NCBI GenBank assembly: GCA_029204225.1
Contig: CM055109.1
Span: 45,522,843-45,586,842 of the forward strand
Length of the DNA stretch: 64,000 nt
Origin: Diphasiastrum complanatum
Lineage: Eukaryota > Streptophyta > Lycopodiopsida > Lycopodiales > Lycopodiaceae
Reading direction: 5' to 3'
How positions within the stretch are numbered: position 1 is the first letter of the stretch; every line of letters begins with the position of its first letter. Made by a program: the position numbers and the translations under genes. Positions 33,269 to 44,233 of the stretch are shown piece by piece. The notes beneath the pieces are model-generated. The model searched no databases and was not told the DNA's origin. It saw only the letters and a program-made list of their open reading frames with translations.

Positions 33269-36200
33269 ATGGTGCAATCCGACCTTTCCGGTCTGTGGGA
33301 CGAGGTAGACATTGTCAGGCGGGTTGCCGACAAGGCCAACAAGACCGGTCAGAAGATCGTGCGCTGCCGATACTGTCTCGTCGAGTTTGCTGCATCCCTC
33401 ACTCGCCTTAAAGGCCATCTGCTCGGTGCACGCGCCAAAAATGGTGCCACCTTGAATGCTGCCCCTTGTGGCAGCATGACCGTCCCCGACAGGCAGCGAC
33501 TATTGGACACCTACGGGCCGCGGCTCGTGGCAGGGGAGAACACCATTTCGGAGGGCGTTCTCCGATTTTGCACCGCTCCTTATGTGACTAACCCAGAGTT
33601 GCTGCCTGCTTGGCTGGCACGCACGAGGAGAGGGAGTGCATCCTCCTCTGGTCCCTTTGCCCCTCAGACAGCTCTGCCTCATGCACCCCCATCTGCTCAG
33701 ATTCCGGTGGATCCCGTCCCATCGCGTCCGACAGTTGCCACTGCGGTTCCACCACCACCCACCGTTGCTCGCACTCCACCAGTCTACGACTTTCTCATGG
33801 ACTCTCCGCCACCCGAGCAGGCCCAGGATGGTACTGGGCGGGCCTTCGAGGATGTGGAAGAGATCCCTTCTTCCTTCCCTTCCCATCCGGATGACCTCCT
33901 CAGCCAGCAGTTTTCGTACCCCATGCCAGATGTTGCCCCTCCACCAGTGCACCCCACCTATGCTGCTGCACCCATCCCTGCCAGTGCATCCCACTCTCCC
34001 CATTCCACGTCTACAGCCGATGCATCCACCAGCGCCCAGCCTGTCGCGTCATCGTCCATTCCCGTCACGGTTGGTGCACCGTGCTGGAGGTCCACCACCC
34101 GTCGTCCACCAGGGAGAGCCCTCGTGCAGCAGACCATTCGCGGCGCGCATCAGCCGCACATGGACAGAGAGGCCACACAGGCCGTGGCCAGTCTGGTTTA
34201 CGAGCTGAACCTGCCCTTTGCCATCACCGACTCTGAGCCCTTCAGAAGGGCCTTCCGCCTTGCACAGTCTGTCAGCCCTAGCTGGAGAGTCCCTAGTTCA
34301 GAGGTTGTCCGCACACACATGCTGAGGGATAGGGTCGAGTCCTTGTCTAGAGAGATGGAGCCTCTGCGTCGGCACTGGGCCACTTACGGTTGCAGCATCA
34401 TGTCCGATGGCTGGACTGATGTCAGGAGGAGGCCGATCCTCAACATACTGGTCTCCAGCTGCATGGGCACACAGTTTTTGAGGGCAGTGGATTGCAGCAG
34501 GGGGGGGAGAGTCATATCTGCAGAGTTCATGTTTGATGTCATCAGGTCTTCCATCCTAGCCATAGGCCCACAGCATGTCGTCACGGTGGTGACGGACAAT
34601 GCCACGAACTGCATTCAGATGGGTGTACTGCTAGAGGCCGAGTTCCCTCATATTGTTCATACCCCCTGTGCAGCCCACGGCATAGACCTTTTGATGGGGG
34701 ACATTGGAGCACTTCCCTGGGTTAGAGCCATCGTCCGGGAGGCCCTCTTCCTGGTGACTTTTGTCACCAGAAAGAGGCGTGTTCTTGCCATGTTTCGGGT
34801 GTTTAGCCATCTGGACCTCCGTAAGCCAGCCCCCACGCGCTTTGCATTCGACTTGGTGGTCATCGACCGTTTGATCAGGTGCAGGGCCCAGCTTCTACAG
34901 ATGGTTGCCAGTGATCTTTGGGGTGCCAGTACATTTCCGCACACTGAGGATGGGGAGCACTTTTCTTCCACGGTGAGGGGAGACCAGTTCTGGAGGGATG
35001 CACAGACATTGTCAGGACTGCTTCGACCACTCTACATTGTGCTCCGCATGGCTGACAGCGAGGGGTCGACACTTGGACTGGTGTATGAGCTCATGGACCG
35101 GATTGGACAGTTCCTGCAGCTGCCCATCTTGCAGCCAGAGAGGTAAGCGGTACAGTGTTGCAATTGACCTTTATCTTTTCAGTACTTGCTAGTTTGTTTT
35201 TCTGTCAATGTTAAGCTTTTTCGTAATGCCCTAAACCACATGCCCCTCACCTGCAGGATGACAGAGCTGAAGTTCATATGGGAGACGCGATGGAACTACT
35301 TCCACAGGAGTATCCACAGCGTTGCACACATGCTGCATCCCCTCTTCCTCTCTCCGACACAGATCGCAGACAGGGAGCTCGAGGCCGATTGGCTTCAGTA
35401 CATTCACAGGGTGGGTCCACACATAGGTTTGGATCCTATCAGGCTCATGGAGGAGCTCGCTGCATTTCGTTTCGGCATGGGCACATTCGGCCACCCGGCT
35501 GCCCAGGATCCAGAGAGGAGGCAGCTACCCATTACCTGGTGGACCATGTTCGGTAGCACATACCCATCTATACAGCGTCTTGCACTGCGTGTCCTTTCTC
35601 AGGTATGCATCTCATTTTATCCTCCATTTTTTGTGTTTCGTTGAAGTTTCACCTTTGCCACAATGTGCTGAAGTATTTCAATGCACGCACCACAGGACTG
35701 TGCTGCCTCTGTGTGTGAGCGTAATTGGAGCACATGGGCACTGATTCACACGAGGAGAAGAAACCGGTTGTCAGTGAGTCAGTTGGAGCGGTTGGTGTTC
35801 TGTAGCACCAACGCACGTCTCGCCAGGAGGCTTCCGACCATTACGAGCGCATTGCAGGTGATAAGCTAATCTTTCATAGCATGTTGGTTGACTCCTGGTA
35901 TGTTGATTTCATTTCTTGAAAAAGTTGTCTCTCTGACATGCAAATTTTAAACCTTGCAGACGAAGATATCTGATTTGGAGCGCCAGGTTGACTTGCCTAC
36001 GGACAGCACCCATCCCATGCCTGCAGATGACCTGGGCACACAGTTGATGGCAGAGAGAGAGAGGGAGCTTGCCGAGATGAGAGAGAGAGAGCTTGGGCTT
36101 GAGCACAGAGAGCCCCCATTGTATGAGGCAGATGAGCCAGTGTCAGAGGATGAGCATGATGAGGATGAGCCCATTCGGGTTGTGTTTGCCAGACCAGAGA

Positions 36201-37588
36201 GGGATGAGGCAGATTATACAGGTGCAGGGCACACGCCACGGGCAGGGGTCACAGGTGCATCACGTGGCAGAGGTGGGACACATGGCACAGGTTATACCGG
36301 CAGACAGGCAGGGCACACAGGGGGGGCCAGTGGCATACCTACCTATGTCGACATGATGGAGGAGGCTCTTGATAGAGGGCAGAGTGGTTTAGATGCTGGT
36401 CCTGCAGATGTTTGGATGCGTGCAGCACAGAGTCATGGCCGTTACTACGACAGCACACCAGAGGAGGCACCTGATGACTTTCATTGCACAGATTGGGAGG
36501 CCATGCAGGGTCTACAGGGTGCACATGATGAGGCACGGGATGAGGCTTGGGTTGATTCAGGGGTTGGTGCACAGGATGATTCAGAGGTCGGTGCACAGGA
36601 TGATTTAGAGGCTGGTGCACAGGATGAGTCCCAGAGCCCAGAGCATTTGTATTCGGATGCCCAGCTGGCCGACTTGGTTGCCACATTGGATTCAGAGGCC
36701 TTGCAGATGCCGAGTGTCAGGGCGCCCCCATCATCTCTTGCCAGCATGCCACACACAGAGTCCCAGCCAGAGCAGCCGCATGAGGTGCCTACAGTTCCTC
36801 CAGCTCCTCAGAGGGTGTATGTGCGTCGCACAGCTCCTCCAGTGCCACCGATGCCATTTAGGCCTGCATCCCCTCCATCGCCGTCCACTTCTGCAGCACC
36901 AGGTCTCCATGGCAGGCCACCATCTGTGCCCAGGTTTTCTCTTGCAGCGCCCACATCCACAGTGTCTCCTCCAGTGGCAGCACCCACGTCACATCCTCCT
37001 CCTTTGGCAGCACCCAGGATGTACCAGTACCGGCCACCACAGTGCCCCTTTCAGTACATATCGCCACTGTACTCGCCTCCTGCACAGCCAGTTCCTCCAC
37101 CTGCAGCAGCCCCACGGGCACACACTCCACGAGCTCATCCTCCTCGCTCAGTTGCACAGGGAGTTCCCTCTTTTGCTTCCCTATCCCAGCCGGCCTCAGC
37201 TTGGGCCCAGCCTAGCCAGCCAGGTGATTTGCATGGGGGTGACGAGGCATTGACAGCTCCTCTTGTCCGCAAGAGACCAGGCAGGCCCAAGGGTGCACCG
37301 AACAAGAAAGGCAAGGCACAGAAACTGCCAGGGAGGAGAGGACGACCACGCAGGGCTCCAGGTACAGGTAGAGGTGCAGTATCACAGCCAGTTGGAGCAG
37401 GTGTTGTTGGTTTGGCCTGCTTGGGGGCTGATGCGGAGGCTGATTGGGAGGATGAGGATGACGAGTCTTCCCCCTCGGATACACAGCCCATGCCAGTTCC
37501 AGACAGGCAGAGATATCGGCTGCGAGAGTCAGCTCGGGGCCCTGAGTTGTCTCCAGAGCATTCGTCTGAGTCAGAGCCAGAGCATTGA
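33269..37588 (+). CDS. hAT-A copy 2 transposase, four exons, 1336 residues
   Basis: The exons are 33269-35142, 35257-35602, 35696-35857 and 35960-37588, with GT-AG borders and matching phases (2, 0, 0). The N-terminal BED zinc finger (residues about 5-60) has RCRYCLVEFAASLTRLKGHL. The core is DUF659-like with MSDGWTD (about 378-384) and VVTDNATN (about Asp442), equivalent to the catalytic aspartates. Exon 3 is the hAT dimerisation domain, CERNWSTWALIHTRRRNRLS. Exon 4 adds an acidic and proline-rich tail of about 540 residues with two AT-hook-like motifs (KRPGRPKG, about 1232; RRGRPRRAPG, about 1253). Most hAT transposases end soon after the dimerisation domain, so this tail is unusual. ATG 33269 starts the segment conserved between copies. 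Confidence 0.88.
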
Positions 37589-38111
37589 TTGTGGCTCTAT
37601 TGTTTTAGTTTCAGTAGTTTGTCTCTAGCAGTCGGTCTACCATTGTACTCAGATGATTTTTCACATTATATACAGTGTTTGGCCTACATTATTTGCTGCA
37701 CATTGTGCGTATGTCGCTCTGTACATGTGATGCTTTATTTTATGTTGAAGAATTCTATGTGCGTGTGTGAATCCTATTTTCATTTAATTTCGTTTGAAGT
37801 GAATGCTAGCTTCACATAGATGCACCTACATCATGAGCACAGCAATCACCCCTACACCCCAAACGACATTGAATAAACACATGTAATACATTTGCATTTA
37901 AAAAAATTACAAACATTGCATCTTACATGACCAGGCTCGCGTTGCACAAAAAACAACTATGTATATATTCAACCGTTGTATCAGGATAACATCACATATA
38001 CTGTCATTTTTTTAAGCAGCCATCTAGTTATTTGCTGCACCATAAACTGCCGAAAACTACATAGCAACAGTCCGCCACATACGGGTGGACCTCATCTATT
38101 CTAAACATCCC
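37589..38111. other. Spacer between the convergent hAT-A genes
   Basis: AT-rich, with the 3' ends of both genes; no further coding signal. It is conserved in type in copy 4 (49109-49605). Confidence 0.5.
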
Positions 38112-38477
38112 TCACTGATCCTCCACCGACTCCTCGCCCTCGTCTGGTGCATTGTTTTGTCGCTCTTGCTCTGCCTCCCGGTTAGCCCGAGCTGCCTCCT
38201 GGTTAGCCCGACGTCTGGCCGCCCTTTCCCTGACCATGATGAGCTGCCGTCGTGTGAAATTCATTCCGATCTGCTCATCCAGATCCAGCTCGACAGCGGG
38301 GACAGGATCCACAGCGGGGGCGGGTGGCTCCGGTTCCGGATTTCTCTGTCGAGTCTGTCGCAGCATCTCTCGGATATCTGCCTCTTGCTTCCGATGCCTC
38401 TCGTTGTGCCTTCGGATATCTTCCTCAAGCTTTCTCCTGGCTTCGCCCTCGGGCTTCGGTGGTATTCGCTCAGCCAT
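38112..38477 (-). CDS. hAT-A ORF2: conserved 121-residue second protein (copy 2)
   Basis: No known family is recognised. The protein starts MAERIPPKPEGEARRKLEED, is highly charged (Arg/Glu-rich) and predicts a coiled coil at about residues 12-45 (RRHNERHRKQEADIREMLRQ). A Pro-rich linker (about 46-62) is followed by DLDEQIGMNFTRRQL and a second long Arg/Ala/Glu helix, ending acidic. Start 38477 is chosen over the upstream ATG (38519) because copy 4 starts there and both are then exactly 366 nt. It converges with the transposase. By hand, copies 2 and 4 differ at 14 replacement and 23 silent codons, with no indel. Possible roles, by inference only, are a transposition cofactor, regulator or DNA-binding partner. 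Confidence 0.72.
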   Translation of the reverse strand: MAERIPPKPEGEARRKLEEDIRRHNERHRKQEADIREMLRQTRQRNPEPEPPAPAVDPVPAVELDLDEQIGMNFTRRQLIMVRERAARRRANQEAARANREAEQERQNNAPDEGEESVEDQ

Positions 38478-38646
38478 CTCGATCGACCTTCTCCTCACAG
38501 CACCCTGATCCTTGAACACCCTCTCACAGCACCCTGGCTCTCAAACAGCCTCTCACAGCCTGTCACCGGCTCTCGCTTGCTCTCTCACTGTCTATCACTA
38601 GCCCTCTCACAGCCTCTGAAAATGCCGACCACAATGGCATTGTGAG

Positions 38647-38660
38647 TGCCTATTTATCCC
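38647..38660 (-). promoter_or_regulatory. Possible TATA box for hAT-A ORF2
   Basis: The minus strand reads GGGATAAATAGGCACTC about 170 bp before the ORF2 start. The same ATAAATAGG word is kept in copy 3, and copy 1 has the variant TTAAATAGG. Confidence 0.5.
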
Positions 38661-38689
38661 CACAGCCTGATCGGCCATGTGGATCCCCA

Positions 38690-38905
38690 TCATCCCTCCA
38701 TGTGCCTCCGTACCCGCCCCCATGTGATGCTCCCCCCTGTGTTGGTCTCCCATTGGGCCCATGGTCTGCTCACCCACAATGCCCATGTGCCTCTGTACTT
38801 GCCCCCATGTGATGCTACCCCCCTGTGTTGGTCTCCCATTGGCCCCTCGGTCTGCTCACTCGCAGTGCCCATGTGCCACTGCAACAGTCCCCTGCATCAT
38901 GTACT
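38690..38905. repeat. 84-bp-type minisatellite, right side of copy 2
   Basis: CATGTGCC(T/A)C units recur near 38699, 38782 and 38869 (period about 84-86 bp). They are diverged versions of the copy 1 minisatellite in the same position and lie upstream of ORF2. Confidence 0.8.
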
Positions 38906-39025
38906 GTACCCTCTTTTTTTACACCCAGAACCCCCTTTTTTTACTTTTTTTTGTCCTTTTTTGGTAGTTAATATGCAAAAAAAAATTATTAAAAATATAT
39001 TAAAAAATAAAAAAAAATATTAAAA

Positions 39026-39126
39026 ATGGTACCGCCCTGGTACCGCGGATCCCAGGGCGGTACCGTACCGGCGGTACCACTGATATGGTACCGGCGGTAC
39101 CATACCAGCGGTACCACGAGGTACTA

Positions 39127-39128
<2 letters not shown>
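39026..39128 (+). repeat. Right terminal region of hAT-A copy 2
   Basis: GGTACC-rich palindromic words (GGTACCGGCGGTACC and others) end GAGGTACTATG at 39128. A (TA)n run of 44 bp follows, then copy 3. Confidence 0.8.
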
Positions 39129-39174
<46 letters not shown>

Positions 39175-39558
39175 TAGGTCCCGCGGTACTGGGTACCGCG
39201 GATCCCGGTACCGCGGGACCGTACTGGTACCGCGGTACCATGATGGTACCGCGGTACCATAATATATTAATATAATTAATATTTAATATTTTTTGAAATT
39301 TTTTTAAACCTAATCTACCCGCCCCCCTCGCTTCTTCTCTCCCAATTTTTTTCCAGCCATCGTTGCCCTGCCTTCGCTACTGGTTTTGCTGCCCTGTCTT
39401 CCTTGCCTTGCGTCTGATTTGCGTCGCCCTTCGCCCACAGACCGCCCTGCCTTGCATCTGATTTGCAAGAACCTGCCTTCGCCCATTTTCAGCGTCTCTC
39501 ACATAGTGTACCCTGCTGTTTTTTTTCCAGCGTTTTGTCCTTAGTTTTCTCCATCGCA

Positions 39559-42500
39559 ATGGTGCAATCCGACCTTTCCGGTCTGTGGGACGAGGTAGAC
39601 ATTGTCAGGCGGGTTGCCGACAAGGCCAACAAGACCGGTCAGAAGATCGTGCGCTGCCGATACTGTCTCGTCGAGTTTGCTGCATCCCTCACTCGCCTTA
39701 AAGGCCATCTGCTCGGTGCACGCGCCAAAAATGGTGCCACCTTGAATGCTGCCCCTTGTGGCAGCATGACCGTCCCCGACAGGCAGCGACTATTGGACAC
39801 CTACGGGCCGCGGCTCGTGGCAGGGGAGAACACCATTTCGGAGGGCGTTCTCCGATTTTGCACCGCTCCTTATGTGACTAACCCAGAGTTGCTGCCTGCT
39901 TGGCTGGCACGCACGAGGAGAGGGAGTGCATCCTCCTCTGGTCCCTTTGCCCCTCAGACAGCTCTGCCTCATGCACCCCCATCTGCTCAGATTCCGGTGG
40001 ATCCCGTCCCATCGCGTCCGACAGTTGCCACTGCGGTTCCACCACCACCCACCGTTGCTCGCACTCCACCAGTCTACGACTTTCTCATGGACTCTCCGCC
40101 ACCCGAGCAGGCCCAGGATGGTACTGGGCGGGCCTTCGAGGATGTGGAAGAGATCCCTTCTTCCTTCCCTTCCCATCCGGATGACCTCCTCAGCCAGCAG
40201 TTTTCGTACCCCATGCCAGATGTTGCCCCTCCACCAGTGCACCCCACCTATGCTGCTGCACCCATCCCTGCCAGTGCATCCCACTCTCCCCATTCCACGT
40301 CTACAGCCGATGCATCCACCAGCGCCCAGCCTGTCGCGTCATCGTCCATTCCCGTCACGGTTGGTGCACCGTGCTGGAGGTCCACCACCCGTCGTCCACC
40401 AGGGAGAGCCCTCGTGCAGCAGACCATTCGCGGCGCGCATCAGCCGCACATGGACAGAGAGGCCACACAGGCCGTGGCCAGTCTGGTTTACGAGCTGAAC
40501 CTGCCCTTTGCCATCACCGACTCTGAGCCCTTCAGAAGGGCCTTCCGCCTTGCACAGTCTGTCAGCCCTAGCTGGAGAGTCCCTAGTTCAGAGGTTGTCC
40601 GCACACACATGCTGAGGGATAGGGTCGAGTCCTTGTCTAGAGAGATGGAGCCTCTGCGTCGGCACTGGGCCACTTACGGTTGCAGCATCATGTCCGATGG
40701 CTGGACTGATGTCAGGAGGAGGCCGATCCTCAACATACTGGTCTCCAGCTGCATGGGCACACAGTTTTTGAGGGCAGTGGATTGCAGCAGGGGGGGGAGA
40801 GTCATATCTGCAGAGTTCATGTTTGATGTCATCAGGTCTTCCATCCTAGCCATAGGCCCACAGCATGTCGTCACGGTGGTGACGGACAATGCCACGAACT
40901 GCATTCAGATGGGTGTACTGCTAGAGGCCGAGTTCCCTCATATTGTTCATACCCCCTGTGCAGCCCACGACATAGACCTTTTGATGGGGGACATTGGAGC
41001 ACTTCCCTGGGTTAGAGCCATCGTCCGGGAGGCCCTCTTCCTGGTGACTTTTGTCACCAGAAAGAGGCGTGTTCTTGCCATGTTCCGGGTGTTTAGCCAT
41101 CTGGACCTCCGTAAGCCAGCCCCCACGCGCTTTGCATTCGACTTGGTGGTCATCGACCGTTTGATCAGGTGCAGGGCCCAGCTTCTACAGATGGTTGCCA
41201 GTGATCTTTGGGGTGCCAGTACATTTCCGCACACTGAGGATGGGGAGCACTTTTCTTCCACGGTGAGGGGAGACCAGTTCTGGAGGGATGCACAGACATT
41301 GTCAGGACTGCTTCGACCACTCTACATTGTGCTCCGCATGGCTGACAGCGAGGGGTCGACACTTGGACTGGTGTATGAGCTCATGGACCGGATTGGACAG
41401 TTCCTGCAGCTGCCCATCTTGCAGCCAGAGGGGTAAGCGGTACAGTGTTGCAATTGACCTTTATCTTTTCAGTACTTGCTAGTTTGTTTTTCTGTCAATG
41501 TTAAGCTTTTTCGTAATGCCCTAAACCACATGCCCCTCACCTGCAGGATGACAGAGCTGAAGTTCATATGGGAGACGCGATGGAACTACTTCCACAGGAG
41601 TATCCACAGCGTTGCACACATGCTGCATCCCCTCTTCCTCTCTCCGACACAGATCGCAGACAGGGAGCTCGAGGCCGATTGGCTTCAGTACATTCACAGG
41701 GTGGGTCCACACATAGGTTTGGATCCTATCAGGCTCATGGAGGAGCTCGCTGCATTTCGTTTCAGCATGGGCACATTCGGCCACCCGGCTGCCCAGGATC
41801 CAGAGAGGAGGCAGCTGCCCATTACCTGGTGGACCATGTTCGGTAGCACATACCCATCTATACAGCGTCTTGCACTGCGTGTCCTTTCTCAGGTATGCAT
41901 CTCATTTTATCCTCCATTTTTTGTGTTTCGTTGAAGTTTCACCTTTGCCACAATGTGCTGAAGTATTTCAATGCACGCACCACAGGACTGTGCTGCCTCT
42001 GTGTGTGAGCGTAATTGGAGCACATGGGCACTGATTCACACGAGGAGAAGAAACCGGTTGTCAGTGAGTCAGTTGGAGCGGTTGGTGTTCTGTAGCACCA
42101 ACGCACGTCTCGCCAGGAGGCTTCCGACCATTACGAGCGCATTGCAGGTGATAAGCTAATCTTTCATAGCATGTTGGTTGACTCCTGGTATGTTGGTTTC
42201 ATTTCTTGAAAAAGTTGTCTCTCTGACATGCAAATTTTAAACCTTGCAGACGAAGATATCTGATTTGGAGCGCCAGGTTGACTTGCCTACGGACAGCACC
42301 CATCCCATGCCTGCAGATGACCTGGGCACACAGTTGATGGCAGAGAGAGAGAGGGAGCTTGCCGAGATGAGAGAGAGAGAGCTTGGGCTTGAGCACAGAG
42401 AGCCCCCATTGTATGAGGCAGATGAGCCAGTGTCAGAGGATGAGCATGATGAGGATGAGCCCATTCGGGTTGTGTTTGCCAGACCAGAGAGGGATGAGGC

Positions 42501-42771
42501 AGATTATACAGGTGCAGGGCACACGCCACGGGCAGGGGTCACAGGTGCATCACGTGGCAGAGGTGGGACACATGGCACAGGTTATACCGGCAGACAGGCA
42601 GGGCACACAGGGGGGGGCAGTGGCATACCTACCTATGTCGACATGATGGAGGAGGCTCTTGATAGAGGGCAGAGTGGTTTAGATGCTGGTCCCGCAGATG
42701 TTTGGATGCGTGCAGCACAGAGTCCCGAGCTGCCTCCTGGTCAGCCCGACGTCTGGCCGCCCTTTCCCTGA
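39559..42771 (+). CDS. hAT-A copy 3 transposase, C-terminally truncated
   Basis: The exons are 39559-41432, 41547-41892, 41986-42147 and 42250-42771. The BED finger, core and dimerisation domain are complete. Exon 4 is cut by the deletion and ends in foreign residues (SPELPPGQPDVWPPFP), giving about 967 residues without AT-hooks. Changes relative to copy 2 include G to D in AAHDIDLLM, a last-codon change at the exon 1 donor (AGG to GGG) and one G to S in exon 2. It could still encode a transposase-like protein if the tail is dispensable. Confidence 0.8.
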
Positions 42772-43015
42772 CCATGATGAGCTGCCGTCGTGTGAAATTC
42801 ATTCCGATCTGCTCATCCAGATCCAGCTCGACAGCGGGGACAGGATCCACAGCGGGGGCGGGTGGCTCCGGTTCCGGATTTCTCTGTCGAGTCTGTCGCA
42901 GCATCTCTTGGATATCTGCCTCTTGCTTCCGATGCCTCTCGTTGTGCCTTCGGATATCTTCCTCAAGCTTTCTCCTGGCTTCGCCCTCGGGCTTCGGTGG
43001 TATTCGCTCAGCCAT
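42722..43015 (-). pseudogene. hAT-A copy 3 ORF2, C-terminus deleted
   Basis: The first about 98 residues (MAERIPPKPEG to ADQEAAR) are retained with at most minor changes. The frame then runs into antisense exon 4 sequence because of the internal deletion and ends at 42629. The TATA-like upstream sequence is kept. Confidence 0.75.
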
Positions 43016-43214
43016 CTCGATCGACCTTCTCCTCACAGCACCCTGATCCTTGAACACCCTCTCACAGCACCCTGGCTCTCAAACAGCCTCTCACAGCCTG
43101 TCACCGGCTCTCGCTTGCTCTCTCACTGTCTATCACTAGCCCTCTCACAGCCTCTGAAAATGCCGACCACAATGGCATTGTGAGTGCCTATTTATCCCCA
43201 CAGCCTGATCGGCC

Positions 43215-43445
43215 ATGTGGATCCCCATCATCCCTCCATGTGCCTCCGTACCTGCCCCCATGTGATGCTCCCCCCTGTGTTGGTCTCCCATTGGGCCCAT
43301 GGTCTGCTCACCCACAATGCCCATGTGCCTCTGTACTTGCCCCCATGTGATGCTACCCCCCTGTGTTGGTCTCCCATTGGCCCCTCGGTCTGCTCACTCG
43401 CAGTGCCCATGTGCCATTGCAACAGTCCCCTGCATCATGTACTGT
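43215..43445. repeat. 84-bp-type minisatellite, right side of copy 3
   Basis: Same units and order as in copy 2, with only a few base changes. Confidence 0.78.
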
Positions 43446-43565
43446 ACCCTCTTTTTTTACACCCAGAACCCCCTCTTTTTACTTTTTTTTGTCCTTTTTT
43501 GGTAGTTAATATGCAAAAAAAAATTACTAAAAATATATTAAAAAATAAAAAAAAATATTAAAAAT

Positions 43566-43675
43566 GGTACCGCCCTGGTACCGCGGATCCCAGGGCGGTA
43601 CCATACCGGCGGTACCGCTGATATGGTACCGGCGGTACCATATCAGCGGTACCGCCGGTACGGTACCGCCCTGTC
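43566..43675. repeat. Fold-back fusion of two hAT-A right ends
   Basis: GGTACCGCTGATATGGTACCG is mirrored by CGGTACCATATCAGCGGTACC around about 43637. Outward the same right-end repeats continue on both sides (CAGGGCGGTACC versus GGTACCGCCCTG). The terminal CATAG sequences are lost. Confidence 0.85.
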
Positions 43676-44233
43676 CTGGGCCTGCTCGGGTGGCGGAGAG
43701 TCCATGAGAAAGTCGTAGACTGGTGGAGTGCGAGCAACAGTGGGTGGTGGTGGAACCGCAGTGGCAACTGTCGGACGCGATGGGACGGGATCCACCGGAA
43801 TCTGAGCAGATGGGGGTGCATGAGGCAGAGCTGTCTGAGGGGCAAAGGGACCAGAGGAGGATGTACTCCCTCTCCTCGTGCGTGCCAGCCAAGCAGGCAG
43901 CAACTCTGGGTTAGTCACATAAGGAGCGGTGCAAAATCGGAGAACGCCCTCCGAAATGGTGTTCTCCCCTGCCACGAGCCGCGGCCCGTAGGTGTCCAGT
44001 AGTCGCTGCCTGTCGGGGACGGTCATGCTGCCACAAGGGGCAGCATTCAAGGTGGCCCCATTTTTGGCGCGTGCACCGAGCAGATGGCCTTTAAGGCGAG
44101 TGAGGGATGCAGCAAACTCGACGAGACAGTATCGGCAGCGCACGATCTTCTGACCGGTCTTGTTGGCCTTGTCGGCAACCCGCCTGACAATGTCTACCTC
44201 GTCCCACAGACCGGAAAGGTCGGATTGCACCAT
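43643..44233 (-). CDS. hAT-A copy 3b: BED-finger-only truncated transposase
   Basis: The minus-strand frame starts MVQSDLSGLWDEVDIVRRVA at 44233, nearly identical to copy 2. It keeps the BED finger and proline-rich linker to EQAQD (about 186 residues) and then reads into right-end repeats (RAVPYRRYR) for a total of 196 residues. The left leader and left end (CCTATG at 44604) are present. It has no catalytic core or dimerisation domain. If expressed, it would be a DNA-binding-only product that could compete with the full transposase (inference). Confidence 0.7.
   Translation of the reverse strand: MVQSDLSGLWDEVDIVRRVADKANKTGQKIVRCRYCLVEFAASLTRLKGHLLGARAKNGATLNAAPCGSMTVPDRQRLLDTYGPRLVAGENTISEGVLRFCTAPYVTNPELLPAWLARTRRGSTSSSGPFAPQTALPHAPPSAQIPVDPVPSRPTVATAVPPPPTVARTPPVYDFLMDSPPPEQAQDRAVPYRRYR

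Larger units (their letters stand above)
32883..39128 (+). mobile_element. hAT-A copy 2: complete two-gene hAT element
   Basis: The element spans about 6.25 kb, from CATAGGTCCCGCGG (left) to a right end whose complement is CATAGTACCTCG. Both start CATAG, keeping the A2 and G5 that hAT termini conserve. In order: GGTACCGCGG subterminal repeats (to about 32972), AT-rich leader, transposase (33269-37588), spacer, convergent ORF2 (38477-38112), 84-bp-type minisatellite (38690-38905) and right GGTACC repeats (39026-39128). (TA)n runs flank it; no clear 8-bp target duplication is seen. It is the best candidate for an autonomous copy. Confidence 0.88.
39173..43630 (+). mobile_element. hAT-A copy 3: near-identical to copy 2, internally deleted
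   Basis: It is collinear with copy 2 (offset +6290) from the left end to about 42720, with only scattered single-base changes. A deletion of about 1.75 kb then removes the end of exon 4, the spacer and the end of ORF2. The right side (43058-43560) again matches copy 2. The outermost right end is replaced by a fold-back junction at 43566-43675. Adjacent tandem placement and identity suggest recent local movement. Confidence 0.88.

Noticed and set aside
35997-36756. Antisense open frames across transposase exon 4
   Set aside because: GC-rich repetitive coding sequence leaves antisense frames open. Unlike ORF2 they do not correspond to a separate conserved unit outside the exon.
38152-38645. 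Plus-strand open frames overlapping hAT-A ORF2
   Set aside because: Their lengths and ends differ between copies 2, 3 and 4, while the minus-strand frame keeps the same start, length and stop and shows mostly silent change.
32875-39136. 8-bp target-site duplication around hAT-A copy 2
   Set aside because: The left flank (ATACACAC) and right flank (ATATATAT) do not match, and the TA runs make any apparent match unreliable.
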